Source: G965213525 sp965213525
GTDB taxonomy: Bacteria; Actinomycetota; Acidimicrobiia; Acidimicrobiales; Poriferisodalaceae
DNA: 64,000 nt
Direction of reading: 5' to 3'
Assembly (NCBI GenBank): GCA_965213525.1
Contig: OZ243889.1
Coordinates: 558,001-622,000, forward strand
A program made the position numbers and the translations under genes. Positions 16,763 to 25,634 of the stretch are shown here, in pieces (positions within the stretch are counted from its first letter, which is position 1; every line of letters begins with the position of its first letter). The notes beneath the pieces are model-generated. The model was not told the DNA's origin. It worked only from the letters and a program-made list of their open reading frames with translations, and did no database searches.

Positions 16763-18025
16763 TCAGGCGCCGACGGGGGCGGTCGGAGTGAACGACACCG
16801 GCAGGCGCTTCAGACCACTCACCAGGGGGACGCCGGCGGCCTCGAGCGGGACGGGCGGGCCGGTCGGCTCGAGGTCGGGCAGACGGGTCATCAGCTCGCG
16901 CAGCACGACGTTCATCTCCCGGCGGGCCAGGTGGGCGCCGAGGCAGAAGTGGGGGCCGGGCCCGCCGAAGCCGACGTGGGGGTTGGGGGCGCGGGTGACG
17001 TCGAAGGTCTCGGGATCGGCGAACTGCTGGGGATCCCGGTTGGCGGCCCCGTAGAACAGGATGAGCCGCTCGCCCTCGTCGAGCTGCTCGCCCGACATCG
17101 TGAGGTCGTGGGTGACGCTGCGACGCATGAAGGTCACCGGGGAGGCGACACGGATGATCTCCTCCACCGCGGTCGGGGCCACCGCGTCGAGGTCATCGGT
17201 GAGGATGCGTCGCTGGTCGGGGTAGCGGCTCAACAGGTCCACGGCGTAGGTGATGCCGTTGCGGGTCGTGTCGTTGCCGGCGACGGCCAACAGGATGAAG
17301 AACGAGCCCAGCTCGTCCGGGGTCAGCGTCTGTTCGTCGAAGTCGGCGTTGACGAGCTTGGAGGTGAGGTCGTCACCGGGGTGGCGACGCTTGTGCTCGG
17401 CGAGCTCGTTCATCAACGTGACCAGCTCGATGCCGGCTTCGATGCCGGCCTGCATCGGGTCACGGCCCTTCAAGAACTCGGGATCACCGGCGCCCAGGAT
17501 CACGTTGGTGGCCTGCAGCACGCGGTCGAAGTCGCTGCGGGGGATGCCCATCATGTCGCAGATGACCAGCAGCGGGAACGGCTGGGAGAGCACCTCGACG
17601 AGGTCGACCTCACCTCGTTCGCAGAACCCGTCGATGACCTCGGTGCAGGTGGACGACACCGAGTCGAGCAGGTTCTGCAGCGCACGAGGCGTGAAGGTCT
17701 TGGCCACGATGGTGCGCTGGTGGGCGTGGCGGGGGTCGTCCATGTTGATGAAGCCGCCGAAGTACTCCAGCATCTCGGGCGGCATGTCGACGATGGAGGT
17801 CGCGCCCCGCCCCGAGCAGAAGTCCTTGGGGTTCTTGGAGATGGCGACCAGCTCGTCGTAGGACACCACGGCGGTGAAGGCCTCCTCCTCGCCGGTGTAC
17901 TGGTTGGCGAAGCTCACCCGGTGGAACGGGCCCTGCTCGCGCAGCTCGGCGAACTCCGCCATCCGCTGGTCCAGTGGCAGCTGCCAGAAGTCGGTGTCAA
18001 CGATTCGCTGGGGTGAGATCGCCAT
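16763..18025 (-). CDS. cytochrome P450
   Basis: A soluble bacterial P450 monooxygenase of 420 residues. It has the I-helix oxygen-activation motif AGNDTTRNGI, the ExxR of helix K in EEIIRVASPV, and the heme loop FGGPGPHFCLGAHLAR with Cys361 as the heme ligand. The MDDPRHAHQRTIVAKTFTPRAL stretch resembles the CYP124/125/142 sterol and lipid hydroxylase group of actinobacteria, so a steroid or branched lipid substrate is a reasonable guess only. ATG 18025 lies between good codon-bias and the divergent FAD gene at 18195. No ferredoxin or reductase gene is adjacent. Confidence 0.93.
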   Translation of the reverse strand: MAISPQRIVDTDFWQLPLDQRMAEFAELREQGPFHRVSFANQYTGEEEAFTAVVSYDELVAISKNPKDFCSGRGATSIVDMPPEMLEYFGGFINMDDPRHAHQRTIVAKTFTPRALQNLLDSVSSTCTEVIDGFCERGEVDLVEVLSQPFPLLVICDMMGIPRSDFDRVLQATNVILGAGDPEFLKGRDPMQAGIEAGIELVTLMNELAEHKRRHPGDDLTSKLVNADFDEQTLTPDELGSFFILLAVAGNDTTRNGITYAVDLLSRYPDQRRILTDDLDAVAPTAVEEIIRVASPVTFMRRSVTHDLTMSGEQLDEGERLILFYGAANRDPQQFADPETFDVTRAPNPHVGFGGPGPHFCLGAHLARREMNVVLRELMTRLPDLEPTGPPVPLEAAGVPLVSGLKRLPVSFTPTAPVGA

Positions 18026-18194
18026 GGGCCCTCCCTCGGGCCGGGGCGCCATCCGGTGGTGGCGCCGGCCGCCCGTCCGGTGTCGAGGCGCCAGTCTGGC
18101 CCATGAGCGCCGACCGGTGGCACCTGCCCACGGGAAGGCGCCCGCCTCGGCGGCCGCGCTGTCACATCGCCGGCTCGTGCCTCGTCGAACAGGC

Positions 18195-19400
18195 ATGGGT
18201 GCTCGAAGCGATGTCCACGTCATCGGCGGAGGCCTCGGCGGCCTCGTCGCCGCCGCCCTCGTCGCCGACGCCGGCCATGGGGTCACCGTCCACGATGCAC
18301 GCGCTCGCCTCGGCGGGCGGGCGACGACCGACGAGCGCGACGGGTTCTGCTTCAACCAGGGCCCTCACGCCCTCTACGTCGGCGGGCACGCCGAACGGGT
18401 GCTCGGCCGCCTCGGGATCGTGCCCACGGGGGCGCCGCCCTCGGGGCGTCGCGCCGCACTCGTCCGAGGCGGTCGAGCCCACCGTGCACCCCTCGGACCC
18501 GTCGGGCTGGCCCGCACGTCCTTGCTCGGCCTGGGGGACAAGGCCGCCCTAGGGCGGATCCTGATCCGCCTGCCGGGCACGGCGACCGAACCGCTCGCCG
18601 GATCGACCGTCACCGAGTGGGTCGCCTCGCTCACCACCCGCCAACGGGTGGCCGAGGTGCTGCACGCGCTGGTCCGCCTCGCCACCTATGCCGACGCGCC
18701 CGACACGCTGTCGGCCGAGGTCGCCGCCAGCCAGCTCCAGCTGATCGTCGCAGGTGGTGTCCGCTACCTCGACGGAGGCTGGGAGCGCCTGGTGCGCCAA
18801 CTCGCCGAGCGACGCGGCATCACCCTGGACACCGGAGCGCGCCACGACGAGCTGCCCGATGCGCCGGTCGTCATCGTGGCCGTCGGGGGACCAGACACCA
18901 CGGCGCGGCTGACCGGGCACCGCTACCCTCCCGGCGTGCCCGCCGAGGTGTCGGTGCTCGATCTGGGTCTGTCGAAGCCACCGGCACGTTCGTTCCTGCT
19001 GGGCGTCGACGAGCCCCGATACCTCTCGGAGCACTCGGTCGCCGAGGGCTTGGCCCCCCCGGGTCGCGCCACGGTGTCGGTGGCTGCCTACCTGGGCGCC
19101 GGCGACCCCGTCGCCCCCGACGCCCTCGAGGCCTTCGCCGGCCACGCCGGCATCGACGCCGGCGACGTCGTCGTGCAGCGGCGCCTGCACCGCCTCACCG
19201 CCGTCACCGCGATCGCCACCGCGGCCCAGGGAGGATCGGCCGGCCGGGCCGACGTCACGGTCCCCGGTCACCAGGGCGTGTTCGCCGTGGGGGACTGGGT
19301 GGGACGACGCGGCCACCTCGCCGACGCCGTGCTGGCCAGCGCCGAGGAGGCCGCCGAACGGACCGTCGAGCACCTGGAGCGCCGGGCGGTGCGACGCTGA
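18195..19400 (+). CDS. FAD-dependent oxidoreductase (phytoene desaturase/amine oxidase-like)
   Basis: A 401-residue flavoprotein starting GARSDVHVIGGGLGGLVAAAL with the GXGXXG FAD loop at about residues 10-16 and ARLGGRATT soon after. The C-terminal block GVFAVGDWVGRRGHLADAV is the usual second FAD contact. The pattern fits the NAD(P)-binding Rossmann superfamily that includes phytoene desaturases; no carotenoid gene is nearby. Its TGA overlaps the CTG that appears to start the ECF sigma factor (CTGA), so the pair is translationally coupled. ECF41-type sigma genes are usually found beside oxidoreductase-type genes, which fits. Confidence 0.82.
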   Translation: MGARSDVHVIGGGLGGLVAAALVADAGHGVTVHDARARLGGRATTDERDGFCFNQGPHALYVGGHAERVLGRLGIVPTGAPPSGRRAALVRGGRAHRAPLGPVGLARTSLLGLGDKAALGRILIRLPGTATEPLAGSTVTEWVASLTTRQRVAEVLHALVRLATYADAPDTLSAEVAASQLQLIVAGGVRYLDGGWERLVRQLAERRGITLDTGARHDELPDAPVVIVAVGGPDTTARLTGHRYPPGVPAEVSVLDLGLSKPPARSFLLGVDEPRYLSEHSVAEGLAPPGRATVSVAAYLGAGDPVAPDALEAFAGHAGIDAGDVVVQRRLHRLTAVTAIATAAQGGSAGRADVTVPGHQGVFAVGDWVGRRGHLADAVLASAEEAAERTVEHLERRAVRR

Positions 19401-20272
19401 GCGACCACGGCGTCGACGACTTCGAGGACCAACGGGCGCGCCTGACGGGACTGGCCTACCGGATGCTCGGGACGCTCGACGAGGCCGAGGACATCGTCCA
19501 GGAGGCCTGGCTGCGGTGGTCGGGAGCGGACCGTGCGGCGATCGACAACGCAGCCGCCTGGCTCACCACCGTGACGTCTCGTCTCGCGATCGACCGCCTC
19601 GGCGCGGCCGAGCGGCAGCGGGAGCGCTACGTCGGGCCGTGGTTGCCCGAGCCGGTGACCACCGCTGATCTCGACCCTGCTGAGCTGGCGGCGAGTGCAG
19701 ACACCCTGACCCTCGGGTTCCTCCGGGTGCTGGGGACGCTCACCCCGGTCGAGCGTCTCGTGTTCCTCCTCCGCGAGGTGTTCGACCATCCCTTCGCCGA
19801 GGTGGCCGCCATCGTCGGGCGGTCGCCGGACGCCACCCGTCAGATCGCGCACCGAGCACGCCGACGGGTGCGAGACGGCCGAGCCCGCGTCGACGTCGAC
19901 GTCGCTGAGGCCAGTCACCTCACCGGTGCGTTCCTGGCCGCCATCATCGACGGCGACGTCGATCGGTTGACGTCGATGCTCACCGCCGACGTCATCCTGG
20001 TCAACGACGGGGGTGAGGAGCGCCGGGCGGCACGTCACCCGATCATCGGGCCGGGCCGCGTCGCCCGGTTCTTGGTCACGACCGCTCGGCGGGCCCACGA
20101 CGACGGAGCGACGGTGCGCGAGGTCGAGGCGAACGGCCAGCGCGGCCACCTCGTCGAGACCGGCGGGCAGCCGGTGGCGCTCGTGCTCAGCAGCTGGCGC
20201 GACGGCGCCGTGGCCGAGGTCCTCCTCGTCAGCGCCCCGTCCAAGCTCGCACGCCTCGCCGGGTCCGGCTGA
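19397..20272 (+). CDS. ECF41-like RNA polymerase sigma factor with SnoaL-like C-terminal extension
   Basis: Residues about 10-75 form sigma region 2 (LAYRMLGTLDEAEDIVQEAWLRW), and residues about 115-165 region 4 (LTPVERLVFLLREVF, FAEVAAIVGRSPDATRQIAHRARRRV). The remaining 120 residues match a SnoaL-like domain, which in ECF41 factors regulates activity in cis in place of a classical anti-sigma factor. The ECF41 motif DGGGK appears as DGGEE and the C-terminal NPDKL as APSKL, so it is a variant. No ATG or GTG precedes region 2 in frame; the likely start is CTG 19397 inside the stop of the upstream oxidoreductase. Confidence 0.85.
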   Translation: MSDHGVDDFEDQRARLTGLAYRMLGTLDEAEDIVQEAWLRWSGADRAAIDNAAAWLTTVTSRLAIDRLGAAERQRERYVGPWLPEPVTTADLDPAELAASADTLTLGFLRVLGTLTPVERLVFLLREVFDHPFAEVAAIVGRSPDATRQIAHRARRRVRDGRARVDVDVAEASHLTGAFLAAIIDGDVDRLTSMLTADVILVNDGGEERRAARHPIIGPGRVARFLVTTARRAHDDGATVREVEANGQRGHLVETGGQPVALVLSSWRDGAVAEVLLVSAPSKLARLAGSG

Positions 20273-20292
20273 GCAACTTCTGGGCCGCCGGC

Positions 20293-21567
20293 TCAGGGGT
20301 CGAGCACGACGGGCAGGGCGCGCAGGCTGCGACCCAACAGGGTGGGGCTCCAGGTCAGCTCGGCGTCGGGCACAGCCGGCTCGTAGGCACCGAACCGTTG
20401 GATCAGGCCACGCACCGCGACCTGCGCCTCGACTCGGGCGAGGAAGGCGCCGAGGCAGAAGTGGCCGCCGAAGCCGAAGCCGAGGTGGCGCCCGCCCTCG
20501 GATCGGTCGAGCACCAGCTCGTCGGGCCGGTCGGTCAACGCCGGATCCCGGCTCGCTGACGCCACGCCCAGGAACACGGTCTGGCCGTCCTCGAGCTGTT
20601 GGCCGTCGCGCGCGTGGGCGGCGCTGGCGATGCGCACCATCACCTTGGTGGGACCGTCCCAGCGGTGCAGCTCCTCGACCGCCGGGCCGATCGCTTCGGG
20701 GTGGCGGCCCAGCCACGCCCGTTGATCGGGGAACAGCGCCAGCGCCCGGGCGGCCGAGCTGATGAGGTTCGTCGTCGTCTCGTGGCCGCCGAACAGCAGC
20801 AGCGTGAGGGCGCCGACGAGCTCGCTCGGCGTGAGGCCGACGCCGCCGGGGTCGTCTCGGGTCACCGAGATCAGCGCCGAGGTGAGGTCATCGGCGGGCT
20901 CGGCTTCGTGGCGTTGGATCAACCAGGTGAAGTACTCCACGAAGCGGGCGGTGCCCTCTGCGGCCGTCTCGGCCTGGTCGGGGCGGTTCGACGCCCCGAA
21001 CACGATCGCGGCCAACTGGTCGCTCCAGGTCGTGAACTCGTCCCGATCGGCCGGGGGGACGCCGAGCAGCTCGGCGATGACGATGGCGGGCAGCTCGAAG
21101 GCGTACTCGGCGACCAGGTCACACGTCTGACGTTCGGCGAGCCCGTCGAGCAGCTCGCCGACGATCGACTCGATGCGGGGCCGCAGTCCCTCGACGGTGC
21201 GGGGGGTGAACGCCCGGGCCAGCGGCTCGCGCAGGCGACGGTGGTCGGGCTCGTCGTGGAAGACCATCCACCCCGACAGCAGCTCGAAGGTGTCGTCGAG
21301 CAGCTCCCGCCGCGCTGGCTCGAGGCGGGCCCTCAACGGCGTCAGGCGGTCGCTGGAGAGCCGCCCGGCGTCGCGGAACCCGTCAGCGACCTGCGCGTGG
21401 GTGGTCAACAACCAGGCGTGGTGCTCGGGTAGCCAGACGCAGCCGCCCAGTCGGCGCAGCTCGGCGAACACGGCATGCGGGTCCGCGACGGCCCGGTCGC
21501 TCAACAGGTCGGTGGGTGAGTCGCCGGTCGGCTCGGCGCGTGCCGGCGCGGTGGTTTCGGCGTTCAC
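20293..21567 (-). CDS. cytochrome P450
   Basis: A 424-residue P450. I-helix motif GGHETTTNLI, ExxR in EELHRWDGP, and heme loop LGFGFGGHFCLGAFLAR with Cys371. Its GTG start overlaps the stop of the thiolase gene (GTGA, bases 21564-21567), so the two are translationally coupled and probably act in one pathway on a CoA- or lipid-derived substrate. It is only moderately like the P450 at 16.8-18.0 kb; the first residues (VNAETTAPARAEPTG) are disordered. Substrate is unknown. The stop is 20 bases from the convergent sigma-factor gene. Confidence 0.93.
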   Translation of the reverse strand: MNAETTAPARAEPTGDSPTDLLSDRAVADPHAVFAELRRLGGCVWLPEHHAWLLTTHAQVADGFRDAGRLSSDRLTPLRARLEPARRELLDDTFELLSGWMVFHDEPDHRRLREPLARAFTPRTVEGLRPRIESIVGELLDGLAERQTCDLVAEYAFELPAIVIAELLGVPPADRDEFTTWSDQLAAIVFGASNRPDQAETAAEGTARFVEYFTWLIQRHEAEPADDLTSALISVTRDDPGGVGLTPSELVGALTLLLFGGHETTTNLISSAARALALFPDQRAWLGRHPEAIGPAVEELHRWDGPTKVMVRIASAAHARDGQQLEDGQTVFLGVASASRDPALTDRPDELVLDRSEGGRHLGFGFGGHFCLGAFLARVEAQVAVRGLIQRFGAYEPAVPDAELTWSPTLLGRSLRALPVVLDP

Positions 21568-22844
21568 CGATCGGACCGGGCGAGCAGGATCACCGAGCAG
21601 GCGGCCTCCTCCAGGCCCATCATCCCGCCCCCGTTCTCGGCGAGGGCGACGGCGGCGTCGGTGACCTGACGCTCGCCGGCCTCGCCGCGCAACTGGGTGG
21701 CGAGCTCGTGCAGCATCGACAACCCGGTGGCGCCGACGGGATGCCCCTTGGACACCAGGCCCCCGGAGGTGTTGGTCGGGATCGCCCCCTCTGGCCCTGT
21801 CGCCCCCGAGGCGACGAAGGGCCCGCCCTCGCCGTCGCCGCAGAAGCCGAGCATCTCCATCTGGTGGACCTCGCCGAAGCTGGTGGCGTCGTGGACCTCG
21901 GCGACGTCGACGTCGCCCGGGCCGACCCCGGCGCGCTCGTAGGCCCGTCGGGCCGCCACCCGGGCGAGCGTGGGCTCGTCGAGGGTCCGGTACCCGCCGC
22001 CGGTCAGCGCCCCGGCCAGGACGCGCACGGCCCGGCCCCTCACCGCTTCGGGGCAAGAGGCGAGGAACGCCCCGGAGCACACCAGCGCCGAGGCGGCCCC
22101 GTCGCCGATGGGCGCGCACATCGACCGGGTGAGCGGGTACGACACCTCCCGGTCAGCGAGCACCTCGTCGACGGTCATGGCGAAGCGGTACTGGGCGTTG
22201 GGGTTGCGCGCCCCGTAGGTGTGGTTCTTGGCGGCCCCGGCGGCGATCTGGGCCTGGGTGGTGCCGTGGCGGTGCATGTGGACCAGCGCCTGCATGGCGT
22301 AGGCGTCCATGAACAGGGTTCGGTCCTCGCCGGTGGCGAAGGGCCGGTCGGCTGCTGCCCCAGCCCGTTCGTACTCGGCGAGGAACCGGGGCCGGTCGAG
22401 GTTGTCGATGCCGGCCTCGAACCCGGCGAACATCTTGTCCCGCTCGGTCGGGTCGGTGGCCGCCGCGGGCCGGAACACCTTCTCGACACCGATCGCTGCC
22501 GCCACCTCCACCTCACCGGCGCGCACCGCGGTGACCGCCGACTGGAACGCCATCGACGCGGTGGCGCAGGCCCCTTCGACGTTGAGCACCGGCACGTGGC
22601 GGGGCATCAGCGCATCGTCGATCAGCTCGATGGTGCAGGCCTGGCCGCGGATGCAACCCTGCCCCCAGTCGTGCAGGAGGCAGTTGCCGAACCACACACC
22701 CCCGACCGGCTCGCCGCCCGAGCCGGCCAGCCCGGCGTCATCGAGCACGCCGAGCCACGTGCGTCGGGTCAGCTCCTTGAAGCCCACGTCGCCGTGGCGC
22801 CCGAACGGCGTGGTGTGGGTGCCCAGGACCCAGACGTCTCGCAC
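21564..22844 (-). CDS. thiolase family protein (SCP-x / acetyl-CoA acetyltransferase-like)
   Basis: A 426-residue thiolase-fold protein. The nucleophilic cysteine lies in NVEGACATASMAF, and the active-site histidine in SKGHPVGATGLS. The C-terminal part (ENGGGMMGLEEAACSVIL) lacks the CXG block of degradative thiolases, as in SCP-2/SCP-x type thiolases that act on sterol side-chain or branched acyl-CoA thioesters. It lies between an acyl-CoA synthetase upstream and a P450 that overlaps its stop, which suggests a small lipid or steroid side-chain degradation operon. Confidence 0.88.
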   Translation of the reverse strand: MRDVWVLGTHTTPFGRHGDVGFKELTRRTWLGVLDDAGLAGSGGEPVGGVWFGNCLLHDWGQGCIRGQACTIELIDDALMPRHVPVLNVEGACATASMAFQSAVTAVRAGEVEVAAAIGVEKVFRPAAATDPTERDKMFAGFEAGIDNLDRPRFLAEYERAGAAADRPFATGEDRTLFMDAYAMQALVHMHRHGTTQAQIAAGAAKNHTYGARNPNAQYRFAMTVDEVLADREVSYPLTRSMCAPIGDGAASALVCSGAFLASCPEAVRGRAVRVLAGALTGGGYRTLDEPTLARVAARRAYERAGVGPGDVDVAEVHDATSFGEVHQMEMLGFCGDGEGGPFVASGATGPEGAIPTNTSGGLVSKGHPVGATGLSMLHELATQLRGEAGERQVTDAAVALAENGGGMMGLEEAACSVILLARSDR

Positions 22845-22916
22845 GATCCCCCATCAGCTCGTTCGGTCCGCAAACGTACCGCCCGCTCGTGCCTGCCGCG
22901 GCGGGGCGGCGGGCGC

Positions 22917-24464
22917 TCAGTTTCCACCGACCCGACGATCCTCGCCGACCCAGAACCGCTCGCGCAGCTCCTTGCGCTGCAGCTTGCCGACAGGGCTCTT
23001 GGGCAGCTCCTCGGTGGTGAGCACCACCCGGGACGGCTTCTTGTACGAGCCGAGTCGTTCGGCGCACAGGGCGATGATGTCGGCCGCTTCGACGGTGGCG
23101 CCGTCGGCCACGACGCACATCGCCAGCGGCGTCTCTCCCCAACGCTCGTCGGGCACGGCCACCACGGCAGCCTCGGTGACCGCCGGGTGGTCGAGGATGA
23201 CGTTCTCGAGCTCGGCGGGCCAGATGTTGAACCCCCCGGAGATGATCATGTCGTCCTTGCGGTCCAGCACGTAGAGGTAGCCGTTGTCGTCGAGGCGGCC
23301 GATGTCGCCGGTGAGCACGAAGCCGTCCTCGGTCATGCGCTCACGGCTGGCCGGCTCGTCTTCCCAGAAGCCCGTCATCTGCCCGTCGCAGCGGATGGCG
23401 ATCTCGCCTTCGCCGCCGATCGGCAGCACGGCGTCGGCGTCGTCGGGGTGGCGGATCTGGAGGTAGGCGAAGGGAAGGGCGCGGCCAGCCGAACGCAACG
23501 GGTTCGAGCCCTCCACCTCGGAGAACCACTCCTCGGGGCCCATCATGCACACCGGCAGGGCCTCGGTCTGGCCATAGCCCTGGTAGAGCACCATCCCGAA
23601 GACGTCGCGGGCCAACAGGGCGGTGTCGTCGGCGATCGGCGCCCCGCCGATCTGGATGACCTTCAACGCCGACCAGTCGCGATCGGCCGCCGTGGGGTGC
23701 CGAGCGAGTGCGTTCAGCATCGCGGGGACGGCGAACATGTAGGCCACCCGTTCGGACTCCATGATCTCGAGCGCGGCGCCGACGTCGAAGTGGTCGACGA
23801 GGAGGTTCACCCCTCCGGCGAGCCAGGTGGGCGTGTACAGGTAACCGGACCCGTGGGAGATGGGGCCGAGGTGCAAGCACACGTCGCCGGCCTGCATCGG
23901 GGGGAAGTTGTAGAACCAGTCGCGCCCGGCCGCCAGCCACGACCGATGGGTGTACGCCACCCCCTTCGGCTTGCCGGTGGTGCCGCCGGTGTGGCGGATG
24001 ATGTACCAGTCGTCGGGTTCGATGCGCACGTCGGGATCGGTGTCGGCATGGGAGCCCAGCCAGTCCTCGTAGTCGTCGTCGCGCACGATCACCGTTCGCA
24101 GGGACGGCAGCTCGTCGCGGACCTCGGCGATGGCGTCGGCGTGGGCGGCGCTCACGACGACCCCTGCGCAGCCGGTGTGGTCGAGCATGTGGTGGTGACC
24201 GGCGGGTGCGTTGCGGGCGTAGAGGGGCACCCGCACCATCCCGGCGGCCGCAGCGCCGGCGAACAGGTCCTGGGCCTCGATGGAGTTGTCCTCCAGCACA
24301 CCGATGCGGTCACCCGGTTCGAGCCCCGCGTCGAGCAGCGCGTTGGCCATCCGCAGCCCGCGCCGCCACGCCTCGCCGTTGGTCAAGGAGCGCCCGGCGT
24401 GGCGCACCGCAGGACGCCGGGCGTTCAGCAGCGCCGACTGGCGCATCAGTCCTCTGACGTCCAT
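22917..24464 (-). CDS. acyl-CoA synthetase (AMP-dependent ligase, FadD-like)
   Basis: Activates a carboxylic acid to its CoA thioester through an acyl-adenylate. The 515-residue product has the P-loop-like signature RHTGGTTGKPKGVAY, the YGQTEALP adenine-binding region, and LTGDIGRLDDNGYLYV with the conserved Asp. The C-terminal catalytic lysine motif is present as PKSPVGKLQRKELR. It is 72 bases upstream of the thiolase on the same strand, so the order synthetase, thiolase, P450 forms one probable transcription unit. The acyl substrate is not evident. Confidence 0.92.
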   Translation of the reverse strand: MDVRGLMRQSALLNARRPAVRHAGRSLTNGEAWRRGLRMANALLDAGLEPGDRIGVLEDNSIEAQDLFAGAAAAGMVRVPLYARNAPAGHHHMLDHTGCAGVVVSAAHADAIAEVRDELPSLRTVIVRDDDYEDWLGSHADTDPDVRIEPDDWYIIRHTGGTTGKPKGVAYTHRSWLAAGRDWFYNFPPMQAGDVCLHLGPISHGSGYLYTPTWLAGGVNLLVDHFDVGAALEIMESERVAYMFAVPAMLNALARHPTAADRDWSALKVIQIGGAPIADDTALLARDVFGMVLYQGYGQTEALPVCMMGPEEWFSEVEGSNPLRSAGRALPFAYLQIRHPDDADAVLPIGGEGEIAIRCDGQMTGFWEDEPASRERMTEDGFVLTGDIGRLDDNGYLYVLDRKDDMIISGGFNIWPAELENVILDHPAVTEAAVVAVPDERWGETPLAMCVVADGATVEAADIIALCAERLGSYKKPSRVVLTTEELPKSPVGKLQRKELRERFWVGEDRRVGGN

Positions 24465-24728
24465 GGAGATCGTGCTCCTCGGTGTGGCGGCTCCGGCCCC
24501 CAGAGCGGCGCTGCGATGGTCGCTGGCGTCGATCAGCAGCTCGTGACGGGCGGCGTGCGGCGGATGGCGTCACGTTCGCGTGGCCGGGCGGTTGCCGTCC
24601 ACGGGACCGAGGTGTCGTTCGTGCTCCTCTGGGCTCAAGCCCGCCGTCACCGCGCCAGGGAGTCGTCATGGACGAGCTCGGGTCGATGCCTGGGGTCACC
24701 CACGACCCGTCGTGCTACCGTGTCGCAC

Positions 24729-25019
24729 ATGGAGCGCGTCGGGGTGCGTGAGCTACGACGCGATGCGAGCCGGTGGCTGGCGAGGGCTCGTGCCGGGGAG
24801 ACCTTCGTCATCACCGACCGGGGCGATCCGATCGCCCAGCTCGGCCCCCTCCCCGTCCGCAGCGGCTACGACGCCCTGGTGGCCGACGGTCGGGTCATCC
24901 CGGGGGCGGGGCGTCCGTTGCGCGATCTGCTCGCCTACCTCGACGAGGACGCTCCCGAGGACCCGACCGAGCGGGACCTCTCCGAGGAGCTGGCGGAGCT
25001 GCGCGCCGACGAACGCTGA
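24729..25019 (+). CDS. antitoxin of the Phd/YefM family
   Basis: A 96-residue protein beginning MERVGVRELRRDASRWLARA, then GETFVITDRGDPIAQLGPL, the standard Phd/YefM DNA-binding half. The remaining 45 acidic residues (LDEDAPEDPTERDLSEEL) should wrap the PIN toxin encoded 3 bases downstream. Such proteins also repress their own promoter, which would lie in the 264-base gap upstream, between this gene and the divergent acyl-CoA synthetase. I see no clear operator there. No gene is visible in that gap. Confidence 0.9.
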   Translation: MERVGVRELRRDASRWLARARAGETFVITDRGDPIAQLGPLPVRSGYDALVADGRVIPGAGRPLRDLLAYLDEDAPEDPTERDLSEELAELRADER

Positions 25020-25022
25020 GTC

Positions 25023-25412
25023 GTGGACGTCCACTACGTCGATACCTCGGCGGTCGTGAAGCTCATCCGGACCGAGCCCGAGTCCCCGGCCCTGGTCCGG
25101 TGGCTGGGTGGCCGACGCTGGATCCTCAGCGATCTCCACCGGGCCGAGCTGCGACGCGCCGCCGGCCGCAGCGGTCCGGTGACCGCAAGGCGAGCCGAAC
25201 GCTTCCTGGCCGGCGTCGAGCTCCTCGTCGTCGACGGCGCGACCTTCGACCGCGCCGGTCGGCTCGAACCCGCGGGGCTCCGGACCCTCGACGCGATGCA
25301 CCTGACCTGCGCCCTCGTGCTCGAGGCCGACCTCGCCGGGATCGTCGCCTACGACGTCCGGCTCCTCGACGCGGCGCGCCACCACGGCATCCCGACGAGC
25401 TCGCCGGCCTGA
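25023..25412 (+). CDS. PIN-domain ribonuclease toxin (VapC-like)
   Basis: A 129-residue PIN domain with the acidic residues expected for the metal site: Asp in HYVDTSAVVKL, Glu in LHRAELRR, Asp in LRTLDAMHLTCAL and Asp in AYDVRLLDAA. PIN toxins cleave RNA, often tRNA or rRNA. It starts at GTG 25023, three bases after the Phd-like antitoxin stop, the usual antitoxin-first order. The gene ends 31 bases before the heptamer repeat array. Confidence 0.9.
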   Translation: MDVHYVDTSAVVKLIRTEPESPALVRWLGGRRWILSDLHRAELRRAAGRSGPVTARRAERFLAGVELLVVDGATFDRAGRLEPAGLRTLDAMHLTCALVLEADLAGIVAYDVRLLDAARHHGIPTSSPA

Positions 25413-25443
25413 GCGTCTGGCGCTGTTCGTCTGGCGATGCTGG

Positions 25444-25597
25444 CCGCTCGCCGCTCGCCGCTCGCCGCTCGCCGCTCGCCGCTCGCCGCTCGCCGCTCGC
25501 CGCTCGCCGCTCGCCGCTCGCCGCTCGCCGCTCGCCGCTCGCCGCTCGCCGCTCGCCGCTCGCCGCTCGCCGCTCGCCGCTCGCCGCTCGCCGCTCG
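25444..25597. repeat. heptanucleotide microsatellite, 22 perfect copies of CCGCTCG
   Basis: Twenty-two uninterrupted copies of a 7-base unit (154 bases). Because 7 is not a multiple of 3, the plus strand codes the same seven-residue period in every frame and contains no stop. An ATG at 25437, just before the array, is in frame with the SGNH hydrolase only for the present copy number (or changes of three copies). It is not a CRISPR: there are no spacers. Slipped-strand changes would alter the length of the leader or a possible N-terminal extension of the hydrolase. Confidence 0.97.
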
Positions 25598-25634
25598 ACC
25601 AGCGTCAGCTGAGCGCCGTCTAGCTTCGGCGACC

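Noticed and set aside
21516..24728. Plus-strand open frame of about 1070 codons running into the Phd-like antitoxin
   Set aside because: It is a stop-free shadow of the thiolase and acyl-CoA synthetase genes. Only the last 96 codons, from ATG 24729, are a real gene.
25444..25597. CRISPR array
   Set aside because: The repeat unit is 7 bases without spacers and no cas genes are present.
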